The notes beneath the pieces are model-generated. The model searched no databases and had not been told where the DNA came from. It saw only the letters and a program-made list of their open reading frames with translations. This document shows positions 12,301 through 24,712 of a DNA stretch of 64,000 bases, piece by piece. Made by a program: the position numbers and the translations under genes. Location: positions 34,832,838-34,896,837 of the forward strand of contig NC_060059.1 in NCBI RefSeq assembly GCF_020283565.1, written 5' to 3'. Position 1 is the first letter of the stretch. Each line of letters starts with the position of its first letter. This stretch comes from Trifolium pratense (taxonomy: Eukaryota > Streptophyta > Magnoliopsida > Fabales > Fabaceae).

Positions 12301-13605
12301 AAAGTGCCTCAAGATCGAGATTTGTTGGTGAATACTGAAATTCCCAAATCTTCTCCAAGAACAACAGCACATGATTTGATTGATGAGAACATGGAAATCC
12401 CAACTGTGTATAACACGTTGGATGAGTGCAGTCAAACTGATGTCAAGCTGAAGTCAAATTTTGTTGATTCTAGTCAATCTATGGAGATAGATTTGGTGCA
12501 AAGTTTTTGGACGAAACTTCGGGATTGTCGAACAGATTTAAAACAGCATGCTGCCTCAGAACAGATAGGTGCTATAGAGGTTGTTAAACTTGCTAGTGGA
12601 CTAAGCAATCTAATTTCAGAAGCTGATTTGTTGTTTTGTAATCACCAGCAAAAACAATGTGTAAGTTTTGTGATAAAATATTTTTTCTTCAATTGTATTA
12701 TATTCGTACTCCAGTTATGATAATACTGAACATGCAGGGTATTATGGAGCCTCCAACTTTCCTGTCTGATGAATCCACATTTAGTTGGTATGATGAACAA
12801 ATGATGATGTCAAATGTTGCTGTACATGGATTTTGCTTTTATGCCAAGCATATAGTAGATGTCGGATCCAAATTGGGTTTTGCGAACAGGGTCGACATAA
12901 CTTCAGAGATGTTGGCTTCTACTGCAAACATTATGGCTCTGGGGAAGTTATCAAGACAGGAACACACCAAACCCATGAGTAACTTTAGCAAAGAGCTTTT
13001 AGAGGTGAACAACCCAAGGAATGATAAGAAGAGGTATATATATAGCCGTGTCTTTCATTTTGGTAGTTCTCTACACCTGTTGGGCACTCTTATCCTTTTT
13101 TTTTGTCATTTTTAAAATCTTACTTTTCATTATTTCTTAATATCGGCTTCAATTTCGCAGCATGCAATATGAAGAAAGAAGAACATCTCTGTTCAACGTG
13201 ATCAGATCCATTGTTCCTGCAAAATCATCAACAACGGCAATTAAAGGCATTGCATTTAGTGAATATCTTTCTTCACTGCGCCAAATTTCAATTTCAGAGG
13301 ATTTCCGCATTTCACAAGGTGTTAAAAAGATGAGGAAAGGAAGGTAAATGTTTGTGAAGGAAATCAAGCTGTTTTCAGTCTTTCGAATTATTGAAAAAGT
13401 TAACTAGAAAAATTCTTAAATGATTTGCTTAATGTTTTAATGCAGGCGGAATGCTGAACATTATTTGAGCAGAGGTAAAATGGTGTTGTCTCCTGAAGAT
13501 ATATCATCGGTGTGTGAAGGTGACTTGTATAGAAAGATATCTTCACAGTATGCTGCTAACATGGAAAGCAACTGCACAGGATTAAACATTGTAGCTCATA
13601 TTTAA
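6309..13605 (+). CDS. ATAD5/ELG1-like AAA+ ATPase (PCNA-unloading clamp-loader subunit), 1184 aa
   Basis: Fifteen exons: 6309-6455, 6681-6788, 6988-7155, 7522-7821, 7932-8048, 8169-8387, 8940-8999, 9734-9813, 10455-10774, 10865-10956, 11047-11176, 11486-12660, 12738-13033, 13161-13343, 13446-13605. They sum to 3555 bp in frame. The start is ATG 6309; the upstream in-frame TTG at 6285 is not a plausible start. The N-terminus is basic (KKRKSPAKFTPRKK), probably nuclear. SLWIHKYKPTKASEVCGN opens the AAA+ module. Walker A GPVGSGKS (about residues 350-357) is split by intron 6, Walker B LILVEDVDIL lies at about 470-479, and IILTSNS follows as sensor 1. The family pairs with RFC2-5 to unload PCNA from DNA after replication or repair; this role is inferred from similarity. 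The acidic C-terminal half, about 500 aa in exons 12-15, is poorly conserved in the family. Intron 10 is only 90 nt and stays open. Confidence 0.9.
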
Positions 13606-15545
13606 TTTAATAATAGGGCCATTCATTCTTGACATATATTAGTTGCATATACAAGAATCTGTGTCTTCATTGATGATTGGCATAGGACTAGGCTCATATA
13701 GTTATTTTCCCCAATGATTGTGGGTCGGCATTGTAAATTAAATAGAGCAGTGATAGGATTCGAATAAGATAGGATTTGAATAAGCGGAAATAGTAAAAAC
13801 GATTCATTATTTGTACACTATCATTTTTAAATAATCTTATTTTCACTATAATTGTATATCAGCTGCCTTGTGTTTGTGTTTTAACATTCCTATCTTAGAG
13901 TATGTTGATTTGTTCGTCGAAAGGGAACTTCAAGTCTTTAATATTTTCTGGTTTGGCACTTCATTTTGAGAGTTTTAACAGCTGAATTGTTCCATGTAGG
14001 AATGTTCACAGTTTGTAATGATTTGGTTTGAAGTTGAAATTTCATTTTATTTCATGCACATATTATTCCCAAAACACGTTGGGAAAAAAATCATAGGTCG
14101 GATTTTACTTATCTCCCGATCAAACTACAAATTATCAAAGTGTTTTTACTCTTAGAAATAGATAATAAAAATAATTGTCAGGTTGAAAATGCAACTCAAA
14201 ACAAATTTGATAATGAACTTGAAAAATAGATCAACCAATAGAAAATAGGTAGATCTCATGTGACGTTCATCATCGGTAGATACCTTTATTTTTCCATCAT
14301 AGGCAAAGGTCGTTTGTCACTGTTGAGATAATAGAAGAAAAACCTTTAACGATGCATTTTCAACCCTAATTCGTCGTGAGTTAAAGCGTATGAATTGGCT
14401 AGTTCATACCAACACTTGCTGTGAAGGAAATAGATCAGTTGATTGGCCTTACTTTAAATTCTTTTGATATTTATGTTTTTGAGTTTTCGTATAAATCTTC
14501 ATAAACTCTTATTTGATGACATTTGTGACGCCTACATACCTCAAAATATTCGTGTAATTTTTTAGTTTTTAGTTTTTTTCCTCGGGCTTTTGCCCTCTTT
14601 TGTAAATATATTAATATTTGATAATTATAAACAAAAAAATACAAGATAAATATTATCAATTAATAGTGATTAGACAAAAATATTTATCAATTATGTCTAA
14701 AATAACTGCAAGTATGTACGATGTAGTAAAAATTTATATTAAAATTATACTACTCCCTCCGTTTCAAAATGATAGAAAGATAGTTTTCAAGCATATTATC
14801 ACATGTAATTTTACCTCAATCTAGGTAGATACAATGAATGAACATCAATCCTATGAATTATATATAATTTGCAATCTTGCACTGGGGAGTAATTTTGTAA
14901 TGGGAAAAATTTCGCACTTTACAATATTCGGCCTATTATAATTTACTCTGTTAATTTTTTTTTTAATGTAAATTAAAATTAAATTATTTAGTGTAACATT
15001 AATCATTATTTCTATTTACCACATTATCATTCTACCATACAAAACTTTGCACCAATGCTGCACTGCAATCCATATCATTGATTAAGTACGCCCAGTACCT
15101 TAAACATTTCAAGTATATGATATGTCATCCCATGTGCTGTCATTCTCCAGAATTAACTTCTATACATTGATAGGTTCATTTCATTTATCGCAGAAATGTT
15201 AGATGTTATGGTGGAAACCGCACCATCGTGTTTTCTTTTTCAAAAACCTGTTTTATAGTAAAAGTTATCGATATTGCTTGAATTGTTGTAATATTTGACT
15301 TCACATTAGCGAACGTATCTATAACTTTAGTTATAATCAGGGCGGCTTATATTCATGTATTGAGTTTGCGGTTGTATCGGATCTCAAAATTTTAAGGCTA
15401 TTTTGAAGGCTCAAAATTTTGAGGCCTCTAATAATAGTTATATATTTTTAATGTTCATAAAATATTAAATGTGTGTCCGTAAATTAATGGTGGCCTCTAA
15501 TATTTTTGATTGCGAGGTCTTTAGTTCAAATTCCTACAATGTCTT
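13606..15545. other. Intergenic stretch between the ATAD5-like gene and the retrotransposon
   Basis: I see no gene here. The first about 300 bp is probably 3' UTR. At 14751 a CTCCCTCCGT terminus of Stowaway type follows TA, but I could not find a matching right end, so it may be a truncated MITE. From about 15390 the DNA has two short direct repeats (CTCAAAATTTT and GGCCTCTAAT) before the retrotransposon target site GTCTT at 15541-15545. Confidence 0.5.
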
Positions 15546-16851
15546 TGATGAATAGTTCGCAAGTGTACGAATATCAAGAAGTAATAGTATTTATGAGTTA
15601 TCGATCCACAGGGATTGTGTGATCAAACGAGTGTAACAGTGTCTAAATTCATTGTGTAAAAACATAACATAATTGGGGGTGTGTTTGGTGATCAAGTGGT
15701 AGAAACTTAGTGCTTAGCAATTAAGTAAAACAAGGTAGAATCATCGGGATCGTTTAGTCTATAGCTAGCATCATGCAATCTTCAAATGCGTAAACTCATA
15801 CTCAAATGTCCACAACTAGATTGACAATTTGGTGAAATGCAATCTCTTGTCTAACAATCACTCTATTCGTTGTCGATGCTCCCCCTCTCGGGTGCTCAGC
15901 TATCTACAACGAATGAGATTAACGCGCGTCAATCGTTCGCTACACACTACGCCTCACATAATCTCTCGACCGGAGAACGCCCGCGTGCTAAATGAATTCA
16001 AATCAGACATTGAACCAATGCTCTCGCACGTGAATCAACTCAAGATCATTACGACGCTAATTAAGAACCATAAAGCATTAAGAACTGAATTCATTTAATA
16101 AACATATTGGAATGAGTATGAACTTACACCTTGAAGCTTACATTTCTGCTAATTACATTCTAAACTACCCTAGATTCTACCTCCAAGGAGTTTAGCTCCT
16201 CATCTTCATTTGAGCGCTTCCTTGCTTCATCATCACGGCTTGAATCTCCATGATCCGATGCGCCTGGAGCTCCCCAATGGAGTGTTGAATCGTGATCTTC
16301 AAGTACTGGATCAAGAGTATAGTCAAGAATTGCAGAAAAAGTCCAACCCAAACTCAGAAAAACAGATTTTGTTTTATAACATCGCGACCACGCCGCGCGC
16401 CAGATCCATTACGCCGCGCGTGGTCGCTCTTTCCACTACTACGCCGCGCGTGAAACTGTCCATGCCGCGCGTGACAGAGATCCTGGGTTTCATTCTTCAA
16501 CTTGATGATCTGCTACGCCGCGCGTGATGACTTTCCACGCCGCGCGTAGTTCAACCCCTAAAAACAGCTCTCTGACTTGTGGATTACGCCGCGCGTGGCC
16601 TGTTCCACGCCGCGCGTGGCTGCACTCTGGATTTCAAAATCTTCTCAGGCACGACTACGCTGCGCGTGATGCTCCCACGCCCCCAGCGTAGTGTAATTTT
16701 CCAGAATCCTGCATAAAAACCTGTTTTCTTGCAATACAAGCAACAACGCATAAGTTTCAATTTCACTCAACTTTATTGATCAAAAGCAATTAAAAACTAT
16801 CTAAAGTTGCTAAAATAAGGCTAGATTATAGAGTGTGACGATTTGTCATCA
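15546..16851 (-). repeat. Athila 3' LTR (left copy)
   Basis: 1306 bp, the same length as the right copy. I found differences at the AACAG/AACGG site (about 15650), GAATC/GACTC (about 16034) and TGTCC/TGCCC (about 16458). From 16391 to about 16690 it carries five pairs of the CGCCGCGCG motif. Short open frames inside are chance frames and occur in both LTRs. Confidence 0.95.
16391..16690. repeat. Paired CpG-rich motif array in the 3' LTR
   Basis: The core CGCCGCGCG starts at 16391/16412, 16442/16463 (TGCCGCGCG), 16516/16538, 16587/16608 and 16658/16678. The last pair is degenerate (CGCTGCGCG and CGCCCCCAGCG). Members of a pair are 20-22 bp apart. Successive pairs are 51, 74, 71 and 71 bp apart. 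The flanks are usually A/T-C-A before and TG/TA after, giving a near-palindromic CACGCCGCGCGTG. Confidence 0.9.
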
Positions 16852-16866
16852 CAACCCCAAACTTGA
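16852..16866 (-). other. Candidate polypurine tract of the Athila element
   Basis: Read on the minus strand, AAGTTTGGGGTTG sits directly before the 3' LTR terminus TGATGA. Its position and G-richness fit a plus-strand priming site, but it is not a pure purine run, so the exact tract is uncertain. Confidence 0.5.
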
Positions 16867-18336
16867 ACCTTTCCTTGTCCTCAAGGAAACAACCTTTACC
16901 TCAAGCTTCCACGTCGGAATTTTGGCATTTTCCTTAAAACCACTCGAATCATACATACGTGAGAGTCACCTAATGATCCGTGATCCACCTGCAAACAATG
17001 CTCAATTGCACAAATTGCTCCCGCAAGGCATTTTCAATTAGTCCACACTTCCCAACCATGGTCCTTGAGAATTCATCACACTACTCACATACTCTCATAC
17101 AAGGTAGTTCACTCAAATCGACACATCAATGCAAGTCAGCTTATAATTTTGCAAGTAATCTCAAAATTCGTCCGGTTCACTTTGTGCACACACATTAGAG
17201 GACTTTAAGGGTTATAACGTGGCTCGGCTAGGGTGGATGGTGACATTTTGGATAAGTAGTAGAAAAACTTGGAGTTAAATCACCCTATTAGTCAAAGAAA
17301 AACTCATAAACCGAAAACCCTCATTCTTTTGAAACATAGGGTACTAGAGAATACCTTCATATCAACACAAAAGTTTTGCAATTCAATTCACACTTCAAAG
17401 CTATCACTTTTTTTTTTCAATTCTTTTCACATACTTTTCTCTTATTTGTTTGTTTTCATTTCTTCTTTCACATGACTATGCAATTTTTTTGACATTTTTC
17501 ACAACTTTTCAAAATCACAATTCATCAAAACTACTTTGCAAATTCTTTAGTACCCCCACCCCAAACTTAAAGATTTGCTCATCCCAAGAGCAACCCCAAA
17601 CTTAGTGGTGAGCAATGCGCATCAACCACCAATTAGGTGTCTAACCTCCAAGAAAGTCATTCCTTTTTTTCTTTTCATCAAAAACTTAAGGTTTAGCAAA
17701 AATGACATCTTTTCTTTCGGCTCAAAAATGGGTAAGCAACGGATATATAAATGTAAGGGTGGATAGAAAGGCCCAAATGTACCAATAAACATGCCTCGTG
17801 TGTGCTACAAAAGTACCAATCAAACAAAGAGACGACACGCAAAATCTAGAGACAATACATGAGTGGATATCACACATAGAAAGAATAAGAGTGTTTGGTT
17901 CGATACCTCACGGATGGGTCGAATCCAAGGACCGGTCAAAAAGTGTGTTTTCCTCTCCTTTGCCTCTTGATCGCGTGAGTGCAACAAGCTATTGCACTGC
18001 AAGTTTCACACATTGCACACGGAAACAATCAAGCAATTGATACTCAAGTGACTAAAAGAACATGCCAACATACCGAAATAGACTCTAAACGTAAAAATCA
18101 TTCCACAATTATCCAAGAGGAAGTTCAAATTAGGAGTACAAAAGTAATTATCCAGCCAATCCAAGCAATTATAGCAATTATTACAAACCAACAGAATTTA
18201 AAAGACAAGAATTAAAAGAGTAAGTGAAACAAGTCATGAAAATTCAGCAGAAGTTAGAGGGCCTCAAGAAAACTCTACTTGCGACACACTGCATAAAACA
18301 TGGATGAGAAGAAGGTGAATAGCAGTCACGTGCATT

Positions 18337-18399
18337 GATTTTAGGACTCACATCCTTCATGGAATGTCAGAATAGATGGTGGATCTGAGGTCTAAAACC
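18337..18399. repeat. Inverted repeat (stem-loop 1) in the Athila spacer
   Basis: TTTTAGGACTCACATCC (18339-18355) faces GGATCTGAGGTCTAAAA (18381-18397). The two arms pair at 14 of 17 positions plus one G-T, with a 25-nt loop. Confidence 0.6.
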
Positions 18400-18480
18400 A
18401 AGCACAAAACTGCATACCTTAATACTTTTGAAATTCTCATATATTGAAACAAGCCAAGGATTCTATATTCACTTGCACTG

Positions 18481-18540
18481 ATTTTAGGCCTCACATCACA
18501 CTTGAGAATTTGATGATATGTTAGATCTGAAGCCTAAAAC
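18481..18540. repeat. Inverted repeat (stem-loop 2) in the Athila spacer
   Basis: TTTTAGGCCTCACATCA faces AGATCTGAAGCCTAAAA and pairs at about 14 of 17 positions. It is a diverged copy of stem-loop 1, about 143 bp downstream. At stem position 7 the G-T of loop 1 is a G-C here, and at position 8 an unpaired A/G becomes C-G. Confidence 0.55.
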
Positions 18541-18627
18541 CAAGCAGATAAATTCGAACCTTAGTGAATTGTGAGTTTGTACCTGAAAGCTGATGAGTTT
18601 AAATAACCAAACCTGAAACCATGACCA

Positions 18628-18972
18628 CGCCGCGCGTGAGATCCCCTACGCCGCGCGTGACATATCATTTTAAAATTTCAAATTGCAGTCTGACCAAAAA
18701 TCCAACGGTCATGTTGACCTTACGACGCCGCGCGTGGATTGAATCACGCCGCGCGGGACAGGACCAAGAATTCCACTTTCATCACTCCCAGTAATTGCGC
18801 CGCACGTGACTACCTTCACGCCGCGCATGAGAGTCCCTCTGTGACACTTCCCAGCTTCTAGGTTGCACCACGCCGCGCGTGGGCTGAACCACGCCGCGCG
18901 CGACAGGACCAAAATTTCCAATTTCTTTAATTTCAGTAATTGCGCCGCGCGTGACTACCTTCACGCCGCGCG
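18628..18972. repeat. Paired CpG-rich motif array in the Athila spacer
   Basis: The core starts at 18628/18649, 18726/18747, 18798/18819, 18871/18892 and 18943/18964. All five pairs are 21 bp apart, and the last four pair starts are spaced 72, 73 and 72 bp. A few copies have one change (CGCCGCACG at 18798, CGCCGCGCA at 18819). GGACAGGACC-like sequence follows the second and fourth pairs, suggesting an old tandem unit of about 72 or 145 bp. Confidence 0.9.
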
Positions 18973-19116
18973 TCGTACCTGATGTGCCTCTGTTTCCTGC
19001 TGAACTGCATAATTCCTGCATACTTACAAAACAAACACAACTTTAAACGTTAGACATTATTGGGTTGCCTCCCAACCAGCGCTTGTTTAACGTCGCTAAG
19101 CTTGACGGCCACACAC

Positions 19117-22100
19117 CTACGGATCCTGAAAGAACAATGCCACATTGTGGCGAACGATCTCTCCGCCTTGATATACTTTCAACCTTTGACCGTTCACCTT
19201 AAAACTCTGATTCTCCTCCCCCTCTTTATGGATTTCCACCGCCCCATGTGGAAAAACTTCCTTCACCACGAAAGGGCCAGACCATTTAGACTTCAACTTC
19301 CCGGGGAATAACTTGAATCTAGAGTTAAATAATAGCACCAACTGTCCTTTGCGGAATTCTTTTGGAACCAATTTCGCATCATGATACCGTTTGGTCCGTG
19401 CCTTGTATAGGACTGCATTTTCGTATGCTCTCTCGCGCCATTCTTCTAACTCATTTAGCTTCAACAATCGAGCCCTACCAGCGAGAGTGGCATCCATATT
19501 CAGCTGTTTGACTGCCCAATATGCCTTGTGCTCAAGTTCCACCGGTAAATGGCAAGCCTTCCCATAAACCAGTTGATAAGGAGAGAACCCGAGATGGGTT
19601 TTAAATGCAGTACGGTATGCCCACAACGCATCATCGAGCTTAAAAGACCAATCCTTTCTTGATGATGACACCGTCTTTTCAAGAATCTGCTTCAATTGGC
19701 GATTTGACACTTCAACTTGCCCGGAGGTTTGAGGATGATACGGAGTGGCCACCTTGTGTTTGACGTTATACTTCCTTAACAAGCTTTCAAGGTGCTGATT
19801 AATGAAGTGCTTCCCCCCATCACTGATTAGAATCCTTGGCACTCCAAACCGTGTGAATATATTCTTCTTGAGAAATCGCACCACGGTGGCAGAATCGTTG
19901 GCTTGACATGCCGCAGCTTCGACCCACTTTGTCACATAATCCACACAAACCAAGATGTGCATATTAGATTGGGATGACGGAAAGGGTCCCATGAAATCAA
20001 TTCCCCACACATCAAATGGTTCCACTTCAGTTAAACCACATTGTGGCATCTCATCTCTTTTAGAGATACTCCCTGATCTCTGACAAGCATCGCAACCTTT
20101 TGCAAATGCCACACAATCGTGAAAGATTGTCGGCCAATAAAACCCGCATTGCAGCACTTTCGCAGCTGTCCTATGGCCACTGTGATGCCCTCCACATGGC
20201 GAATTGTGGCAATGCCACATGATGCCTCGAATCTCGCTATCATCAACACATCGACGAATCATCCCGTCGTTACTCATTTTGAATAAGTAAGGGTCGTCCC
20301 AAAAATAGTGTCCCGAGTCCGCAAACAACTTCTTCTTCTGCTGCGCTGTCATGTCGTCCGGAATGAACCCGCTAGCCTTGAGATTAGCAATATCACCAAA
20401 CCACGGGAACTCAGACACAGCGAGTAACCTTTCATCCGGAAATTCACACTGAATTGCTTCCTCTTTACTAGTAACATCCGGATTGGTTAGCCTTGAGAGA
20501 TGATCCGCAATCACATTTTCCACACCTTTCTTGTCTCTAATCTCCAAGTCAAACTCTTGTAAGAGTAACATCCAGCGCAACAACCGCGGCTTGGAATCCC
20601 CTTTTGTTAACAAATACTTAAGGGCTGAATGGTCGGTGAAAACAATCACTTTCGACCCAACTAGGTAGGAACGAAATTTCTCCAATGCAAAGACTACCGC
20701 TAGCAACTCCTTCTCTGTAGTGGTGTAATTAACTTGGTTCTCATTAAGAACTTTGCTAGAGTAATATATCACATGGAACAACCTGTTATGATGCTGTCCT
20801 AAAACTGCTCCAACCGCGTAATCGCTAGCATCGCACATTAGCTCAAACGGAAGGTCCCACTGTGGGGCAACTATTACCGGAGCAGTAACCAACTTGTTCT
20901 TAAGGTAATTAAAAGCGGCCATGCAAGCCTCATCAAAATTGAACACCGCATCCTTGACAAGTAAGGATGACAAGGGTTTCGCTATTTTTGAAAAGTCCTT
21001 AATGAACCGCCGGTAAAACCCGGCATGTCCTAGGAAACCCCTGACTCCCTTTACATTAGACGGTGGAGGTAGCTCTTTGATTACCTCAATCTTGGCTTGA
21101 TCCACTTCAATCCCTTTCGAGGAGATTTTGTGGCCGAGAACAATCCCCTCTCTCACCATGAAGTGGCATTTTTCCCAATTCAACACTAAATTGGTACTTA
21201 TGCATCTTTTCAAAACAGCATTCAAATTGGAAAGACAAAAGTCGAAAGACTTACCAAAAACTGAAAAATCATCCATGAATACCTCCATTGTGTCCTCCAT
21301 CATGTCTGAGAAGATGGCTAGCATACATCGTTGAAATGTCGCCGGTGCATTACACAATCCGAAAGGCATTCTTCGATAAGCGAAAACACCGAATGGGCAA
21401 GTGAACGCGGTCTTCTCTTGATCCTCCGGATCGACGGTGATTTGATTGTACCCCGAGTAACCGTCGAGGAAGCAATAAAACTCCTGTCCAGCCAACCGTT
21501 CCAACATCTGATCCATAAATGGTAAGGGGAAATGGTCCTTTCGTGTGGCCGTGTTCAGCCGGCGATAATCAATGCACATCCTCCAACACGTAACAGTTCT
21601 TGATGGGATAAGCTCATTCTTGTCATTCCTTACTACAGTCATGCCCCCCTTCTTGGGCACCACATGAACCGGAGACACCCATGCACTATCGGAAATGGGA
21701 TATATCATTCCTGCTTCCAAGAGTTTCAGCACCTCTTTCTTCACCACCTCCTTCATGGTAGGATTGAGCCTACGTTGAGGTTGCACAACCGGTTTAAACT
21801 CAGCTTCCAACTTGATTTTATGCATGCAAAAGGTCGGACTTATACCCTTTAGATCCGATATAGTCCACCCCATTGCGGCTTTGTTAGACTTTAAAACCTC
21901 CAACAATTTTTCTTCTTCTTCTTGAGTGAGATTGCTACTAATGATGGCTGGAAATGAATCATCATCACTCAAGAAAACATACTTAAGATGTGAGGGCAGC
22001 TGCTTCAATTCGGGTGCTTTTCTTTCCTCTTTCATTGTATCCTTGGTTTCGACTCCAAACGAGTTTTCAAACTTTGGGCTTCCATCTATCCAATCAGCAC

Positions 22101-24570
22101 CCAAATTGCTAATACACAACTCGATCTCTTGCTCCCACTCCTCTTCTAAGGCACTTTTGGAATTGACTAACACCTTGTCGAGAGAGGAATAAGGGTGTTG
22201 AACAGGGAAAACATCCTCAATGACTTCGTCAACCAACTCAACTCGAAAACATTGGGAATCATCATCATGTTGTTTCATTGCTTCAAACACATTAAAAAGA
22301 ATTTGCTCACCATCAGTCCTCAGCCTTAGTTCTCCCAACTCCACGTCGATAAGAGCACGTCCGGTGGCTAGAAATGGTCTTCCTAAAAGCAAAGGTTCCC
22401 AATTCCGATCTTCTTCCATGTCTAACACAACAAAATCAGCCGGGAACACAAATCCCCCGACTCTAACCAGCACATCATGGAGGATTCCTTCCGGATACAC
22501 AATAGACCTATCCGCTAATGAAAGACTCATTTTTGTCGGCTTTGCAACAGCCCCCGGTATCTTCCTCATCATCGATAATGGCATCAAATTCACGCTAGCA
22601 CCCAAGTCACACAAGGCCTTCCCGATAACAAGATCCCCAATAGAACAAGGGATGGTAAAGCTTCCTGGATCCTTCCTCTTTTGAGGCAACTTTTGTTGAA
22701 TAAGTGCACTACACTCTTCGGTCATACTTACCATTTCGTCATCGAGAGGCTTCCTTTTCTTAGTAAGTAACTCCTTCAAGAACTTTGCATAACTTGGCAT
22801 TTGTTCTAACGCTTCCACTAAGGGTATGGCCATCTCAAGCTTATTTAACACCTTCATGAACTTCTTGAAGTCTTTCTCTCTATCAATATTCTTCGTTTTC
22901 TTCTTCCTAGGATAAGGCATCCTAGCATAGGGTAATTCATCACACCCTTTTTCTCTCTCAAAATTCTTCTTCCTTTCTTTCTCTCTTTCCTTCATCTCCC
23001 TCTGTTTTTCTACTTCTTCTTCTTTGTTCTCACCATTCTCTACTTCCTTGGACAGAATTTCAAATTCTACTTCTCCCTCATTTCTTTCTTTTTCAACTTC
23101 ACCCTCTTTTGTATTTTCAACTCCTCCCTCAACGACTCTTTTTTTCACATGTTTCTCGGTAGCTGGCCGTTCCGGAACCTCTCTATTCCTCAAAGTTATT
23201 CCATTACAAGTCACACTATTCAAATCATGCTTGTTTCCACCGGAGGCTCCTTGGGTCAATAACGAAAACTGTTTTGAAAGTTGAGACATTTGGACCTCAA
23301 GGTTCTTGATCGAGGCTTCATGATTTTTGTTTGAAGCTTCTTGACTTGTCTTCAACGCCTCTAGATTACCTTGAGTCATCATCATGAATTGATTGAGGGT
23401 TTCTTCCATACGTGAGGGCTGCCTTTGCTGCTGTTGCGGTGTGCTTTGGCCTTGCATATTGTTTCCCCAACCAGATCCGTTGTTGATACTATTGGACGGC
23501 TTCCGGAAATTGGCGAGGTAGCGAGCTTCCTCTGAACCCTCCGGGAAACATCCGCCATTTGGGTGGTCCTGCAAGCAAAAATCACAGCGCACATTGTCAA
23601 TTTTACCTATTGGGAAAGATCGAACTTGCGGATTGGATAGCAACTTCATCATTGCTTCCATTTGACTACTTATTAGCTTTTGTTGAGCTAATAATGCTTC
23701 TTGTGTGTCCAGCTCCCCAACTCTTCCTTTTCCTTTGGCTCCTTTAGACGTGGTGTCTCTGTACTCGTTTTGAGCCATACTCTCCACCAATTCCCTAACT
23801 TCATTTTCATCTCGATTCTTCAATGAACCACCAGCCGACGCGTCAAGAATCATCCGTGTTTGAGGTCTCAAGCCTTGGGTAAACATTTGCATCTGATTAT
23901 GCCCATCAAAACCATGGTGTGGACACCTTTTAAGGCACACTTTGAACCTCTCCCACGCATCATAGAGTGTCTCCCCATCCGCTTGTTCAAAGTTGCTAAT
24001 TTCAGCTCTTCTTTCTAGGAACTTGTGGATGGGAAAGTAGCGGTCTAAGAACTTCCGCTCCAACTGCCTCCAACTCTCAATGGTTCCAGTCGGTATCGTG
24101 TCTAGCCAATCTTTGGCACGGCCGGTGAGGGAATGCTTGAATAGCCTCAATCTTTTGTCCGATTCACTCACTCCGGGTGGATCGGTATAGTCACATGCTT
24201 CATAGAAATGAGATAGGTGGAGATTTGGGCATTGAGATTCGGAACCGGAATACGGATTCTCCTTAAGAGCTGAAAGAACCGTATTCTTGATGTCGAATGA
24301 GACCGGATTAGCCGGTTGAAACCCTTGGTTAGCCAATACATCGTTGTCTCTCCTTCCATAATCACCAAGAGTGCGTCTCGGTGGTGGAACATTTCGCGGT
24401 GGCTCTTGCTCTTCCTCCATGACAGCTGCACCCTCTTCAAGTTCCGGTGCACTAGTAGTTGGAGTCCTTTCTTTCAACGCTTGAGCTTCTCTTGCAGCTC
24501 TCCTATTCGCACGAGCAGTTTTCTCAATCTCCGGATCGAATAGCAGCTCGGGTGTACCTGTTCTCCGCAT
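19117..24570 (-). CDS. Athila gag-pol polyprotein (retrotransposon), 1817 aa
   Basis: One frame with no stop or frameshift encodes gag and pol together. The first ATG is 24568-24570; the open frame continues upstream only to a TTG at 24585. Residues here count from that TTG, five more than from the ATG. The gag domain lies at about 115-255 ([13 protein letters not shown] and the following helical region), and a short [13 protein letters not shown] motif at about 334-346. A charged Glu/Lys-rich linker spans about 480-560. The aspartic protease has DLGAS at about 660. Reverse transcriptase runs about 950-1180 with FMDD at 1103-1106, the Athila form of YxDD. RNase H starts near CDASD (1251). Integrase has a zinc-binding HH-CC region at about 1458-1501, then GIDFMGP and SDGGKHF of the catalytic core and GQVEVSNRQ. 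No chromodomain is visible. All hallmark motifs are present, so it may be functional. Confidence 0.95.
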   Translation of the reverse strand: MRRTGTPELLFDPEIEKTARANRRAAREAQALKERTPTTSAPELEEGAAVMEEEQEPPRNVPPPRRTLGDYGRRDNDVLANQGFQPANPVSFDIKNTVLSALKENPYSGSESQCPNLHLSHFYEACDYTDPPGVSESDKRLRLFKHSLTGRAKDWLDTIPTGTIESWRQLERKFLDRYFPIHKFLERRAEISNFEQADGETLYDAWERFKVCLKRCPHHGFDGHNQMQMFTQGLRPQTRMILDASAGGSLKNRDENEVRELVESMAQNEYRDTTSKGAKGKGRVGELDTQEALLAQQKLISSQMEAMMKLLSNPQVRSFPIGKIDNVRCDFCLQDHPNGGCFPEGSEEARYLANFRKPSNSINNGSGWGNNMQGQSTPQQQQRQPSRMEETLNQFMMMTQGNLEALKTSQEASNKNHEASIKNLEVQMSQLSKQFSLLTQGASGGNKHDLNSVTCNGITLRNREVPERPATEKHVKKRVVEGGVENTKEGEVEKERNEGEVEFEILSKEVENGENKEEEVEKQREMKEREKERKKNFEREKGCDELPYARMPYPRKKKTKNIDREKDFKKFMKVLNKLEMAIPLVEALEQMPSYAKFLKELLTKKRKPLDDEMVSMTEECSALIQQKLPQKRKDPGSFTIPCSIGDLVIGKALCDLGASVNLMPLSMMRKIPGAVAKPTKMSLSLADRSIVYPEGILHDVLVRVGGFVFPADFVVLDMEEDRNWEPLLLGRPFLATGRALIDVELGELRLRTDGEQILFNVFEAMKQHDDDSQCFRVELVDEVIEDVFPVQHPYSSLDKVLVNSKSALEEEWEQEIELCISNLGADWIDGSPKFENSFGVETKDTMKEERKAPELKQLPSHLKYVFLSDDDSFPAIISSNLTQEEEEKLLEVLKSNKAAMGWTISDLKGISPTFCMHKIKLEAEFKPVVQPQRRLNPTMKEVVKKEVLKLLEAGMIYPISDSAWVSPVHVVPKKGGMTVVRNDKNELIPSRTVTCWRMCIDYRRLNTATRKDHFPLPFMDQMLERLAGQEFYCFLDGYSGYNQITVDPEDQEKTAFTCPFGVFAYRRMPFGLCNAPATFQRCMLAIFSDMMEDTMEVFMDDFSVFGKSFDFCLSNLNAVLKRCISTNLVLNWEKCHFMVREGIVLGHKISSKGIEVDQAKIEVIKELPPPSNVKGVRGFLGHAGFYRRFIKDFSKIAKPLSSLLVKDAVFNFDEACMAAFNYLKNKLVTAPVIVAPQWDLPFELMCDASDYAVGAVLGQHHNRLFHVIYYSSKVLNENQVNYTTTEKELLAVVFALEKFRSYLVGSKVIVFTDHSALKYLLTKGDSKPRLLRWMLLLQEFDLEIRDKKGVENVIADHLSRLTNPDVTSKEEAIQCEFPDERLLAVSEFPWFGDIANLKASGFIPDDMTAQQKKKLFADSGHYFWDDPYLFKMSNDGMIRRCVDDSEIRGIMWHCHNSPCGGHHSGHRTAAKVLQCGFYWPTIFHDCVAFAKGCDACQRSGSISKRDEMPQCGLTEVEPFDVWGIDFMGPFPSSQSNMHILVCVDYVTKWVEAAACQANDSATVVRFLKKNIFTRFGVPRILISDGGKHFINQHLESLLRKYNVKHKVATPYHPQTSGQVEVSNRQLKQILEKTVSSSRKDWSFKLDDALWAYRTAFKTHLGFSPYQLVYGKACHLPVELEHKAYWAVKQLNMDATLAGRARLLKLNELEEWRERAYENAVLYKARTKRYHDAKLVPKEFRKGQLVLLFNSRFKLFPGKLKSKWSGPFVVKEVFPHGAVEIHKEGEENQSFKVNGQRLKVYQGGEIVRHNVALFFQDP

Positions 24571-24687
24571 GCAACACGCAAGCAAACGAGTAGAAAGCTC
24601 ACAAGAGAAAAATCACCAAAACAGAAAAACTGAAAAACAGAAAAACAGAACAAATATAGACACTATTGCCTCGTCGAATCTATCACA

Positions 24688-24706
24688 ATCCCCGGCAACG
24701 GCGCCA
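24688..24706 (-). other. Athila primer-binding site, tRNA-Asp(GTC) type
   Basis: On the plus strand, 19 nt ending CGGCAACGGCGCCA equal the 3' end of plant tRNA-Asp including CCA. The element's RNA is therefore complementary to that tRNA. It lies 6 nt inside the 5' LTR boundary at 24713, the normal place for minus-strand priming. Confidence 0.9.
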
Positions 24707-24712
24707 AAAACT

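Larger units (their letters stand above)
16867..19116 (-). other. Non-coding spacer between pol and the 3' LTR, without an env-like frame
   Basis: About 2.25 kb where many Athila elements carry an env-like gene. No long frame exists on either strand; the longest I see is under 90 codons. On the plus strand it contains a T-rich stretch (17405-17530), two matching stem-loops (18337-18399 and 18481-18540) and a second array of paired CGCCGCGCG motifs (18628-18972). The element is either env-less or has lost the gene. Confidence 0.8.

Noticed and set aside
15829..16527. Open frames of 89 and 105 codons inside the LTR
   Set aside because: They appear in both LTRs, have no known domain, and the second is made of the CpG motif translated.
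16391..16690. CRISPR-like array from regularly spaced CGCCGCGCG sites
   Set aside because: The repeated core is only about 12 bp, comes in pairs with unequal gaps, and sits in a plant LTR retrotransposon. It is not CRISPR.
16867..19116. An env-like gene in the Athila spacer
   Set aside because: No frame longer than about 90 codons on either strand and no membrane-protein signature.
24571..24585. Start of the gag-pol frame at 24585
   Set aside because: It is a TTG; the first ATG in frame is at 24570.
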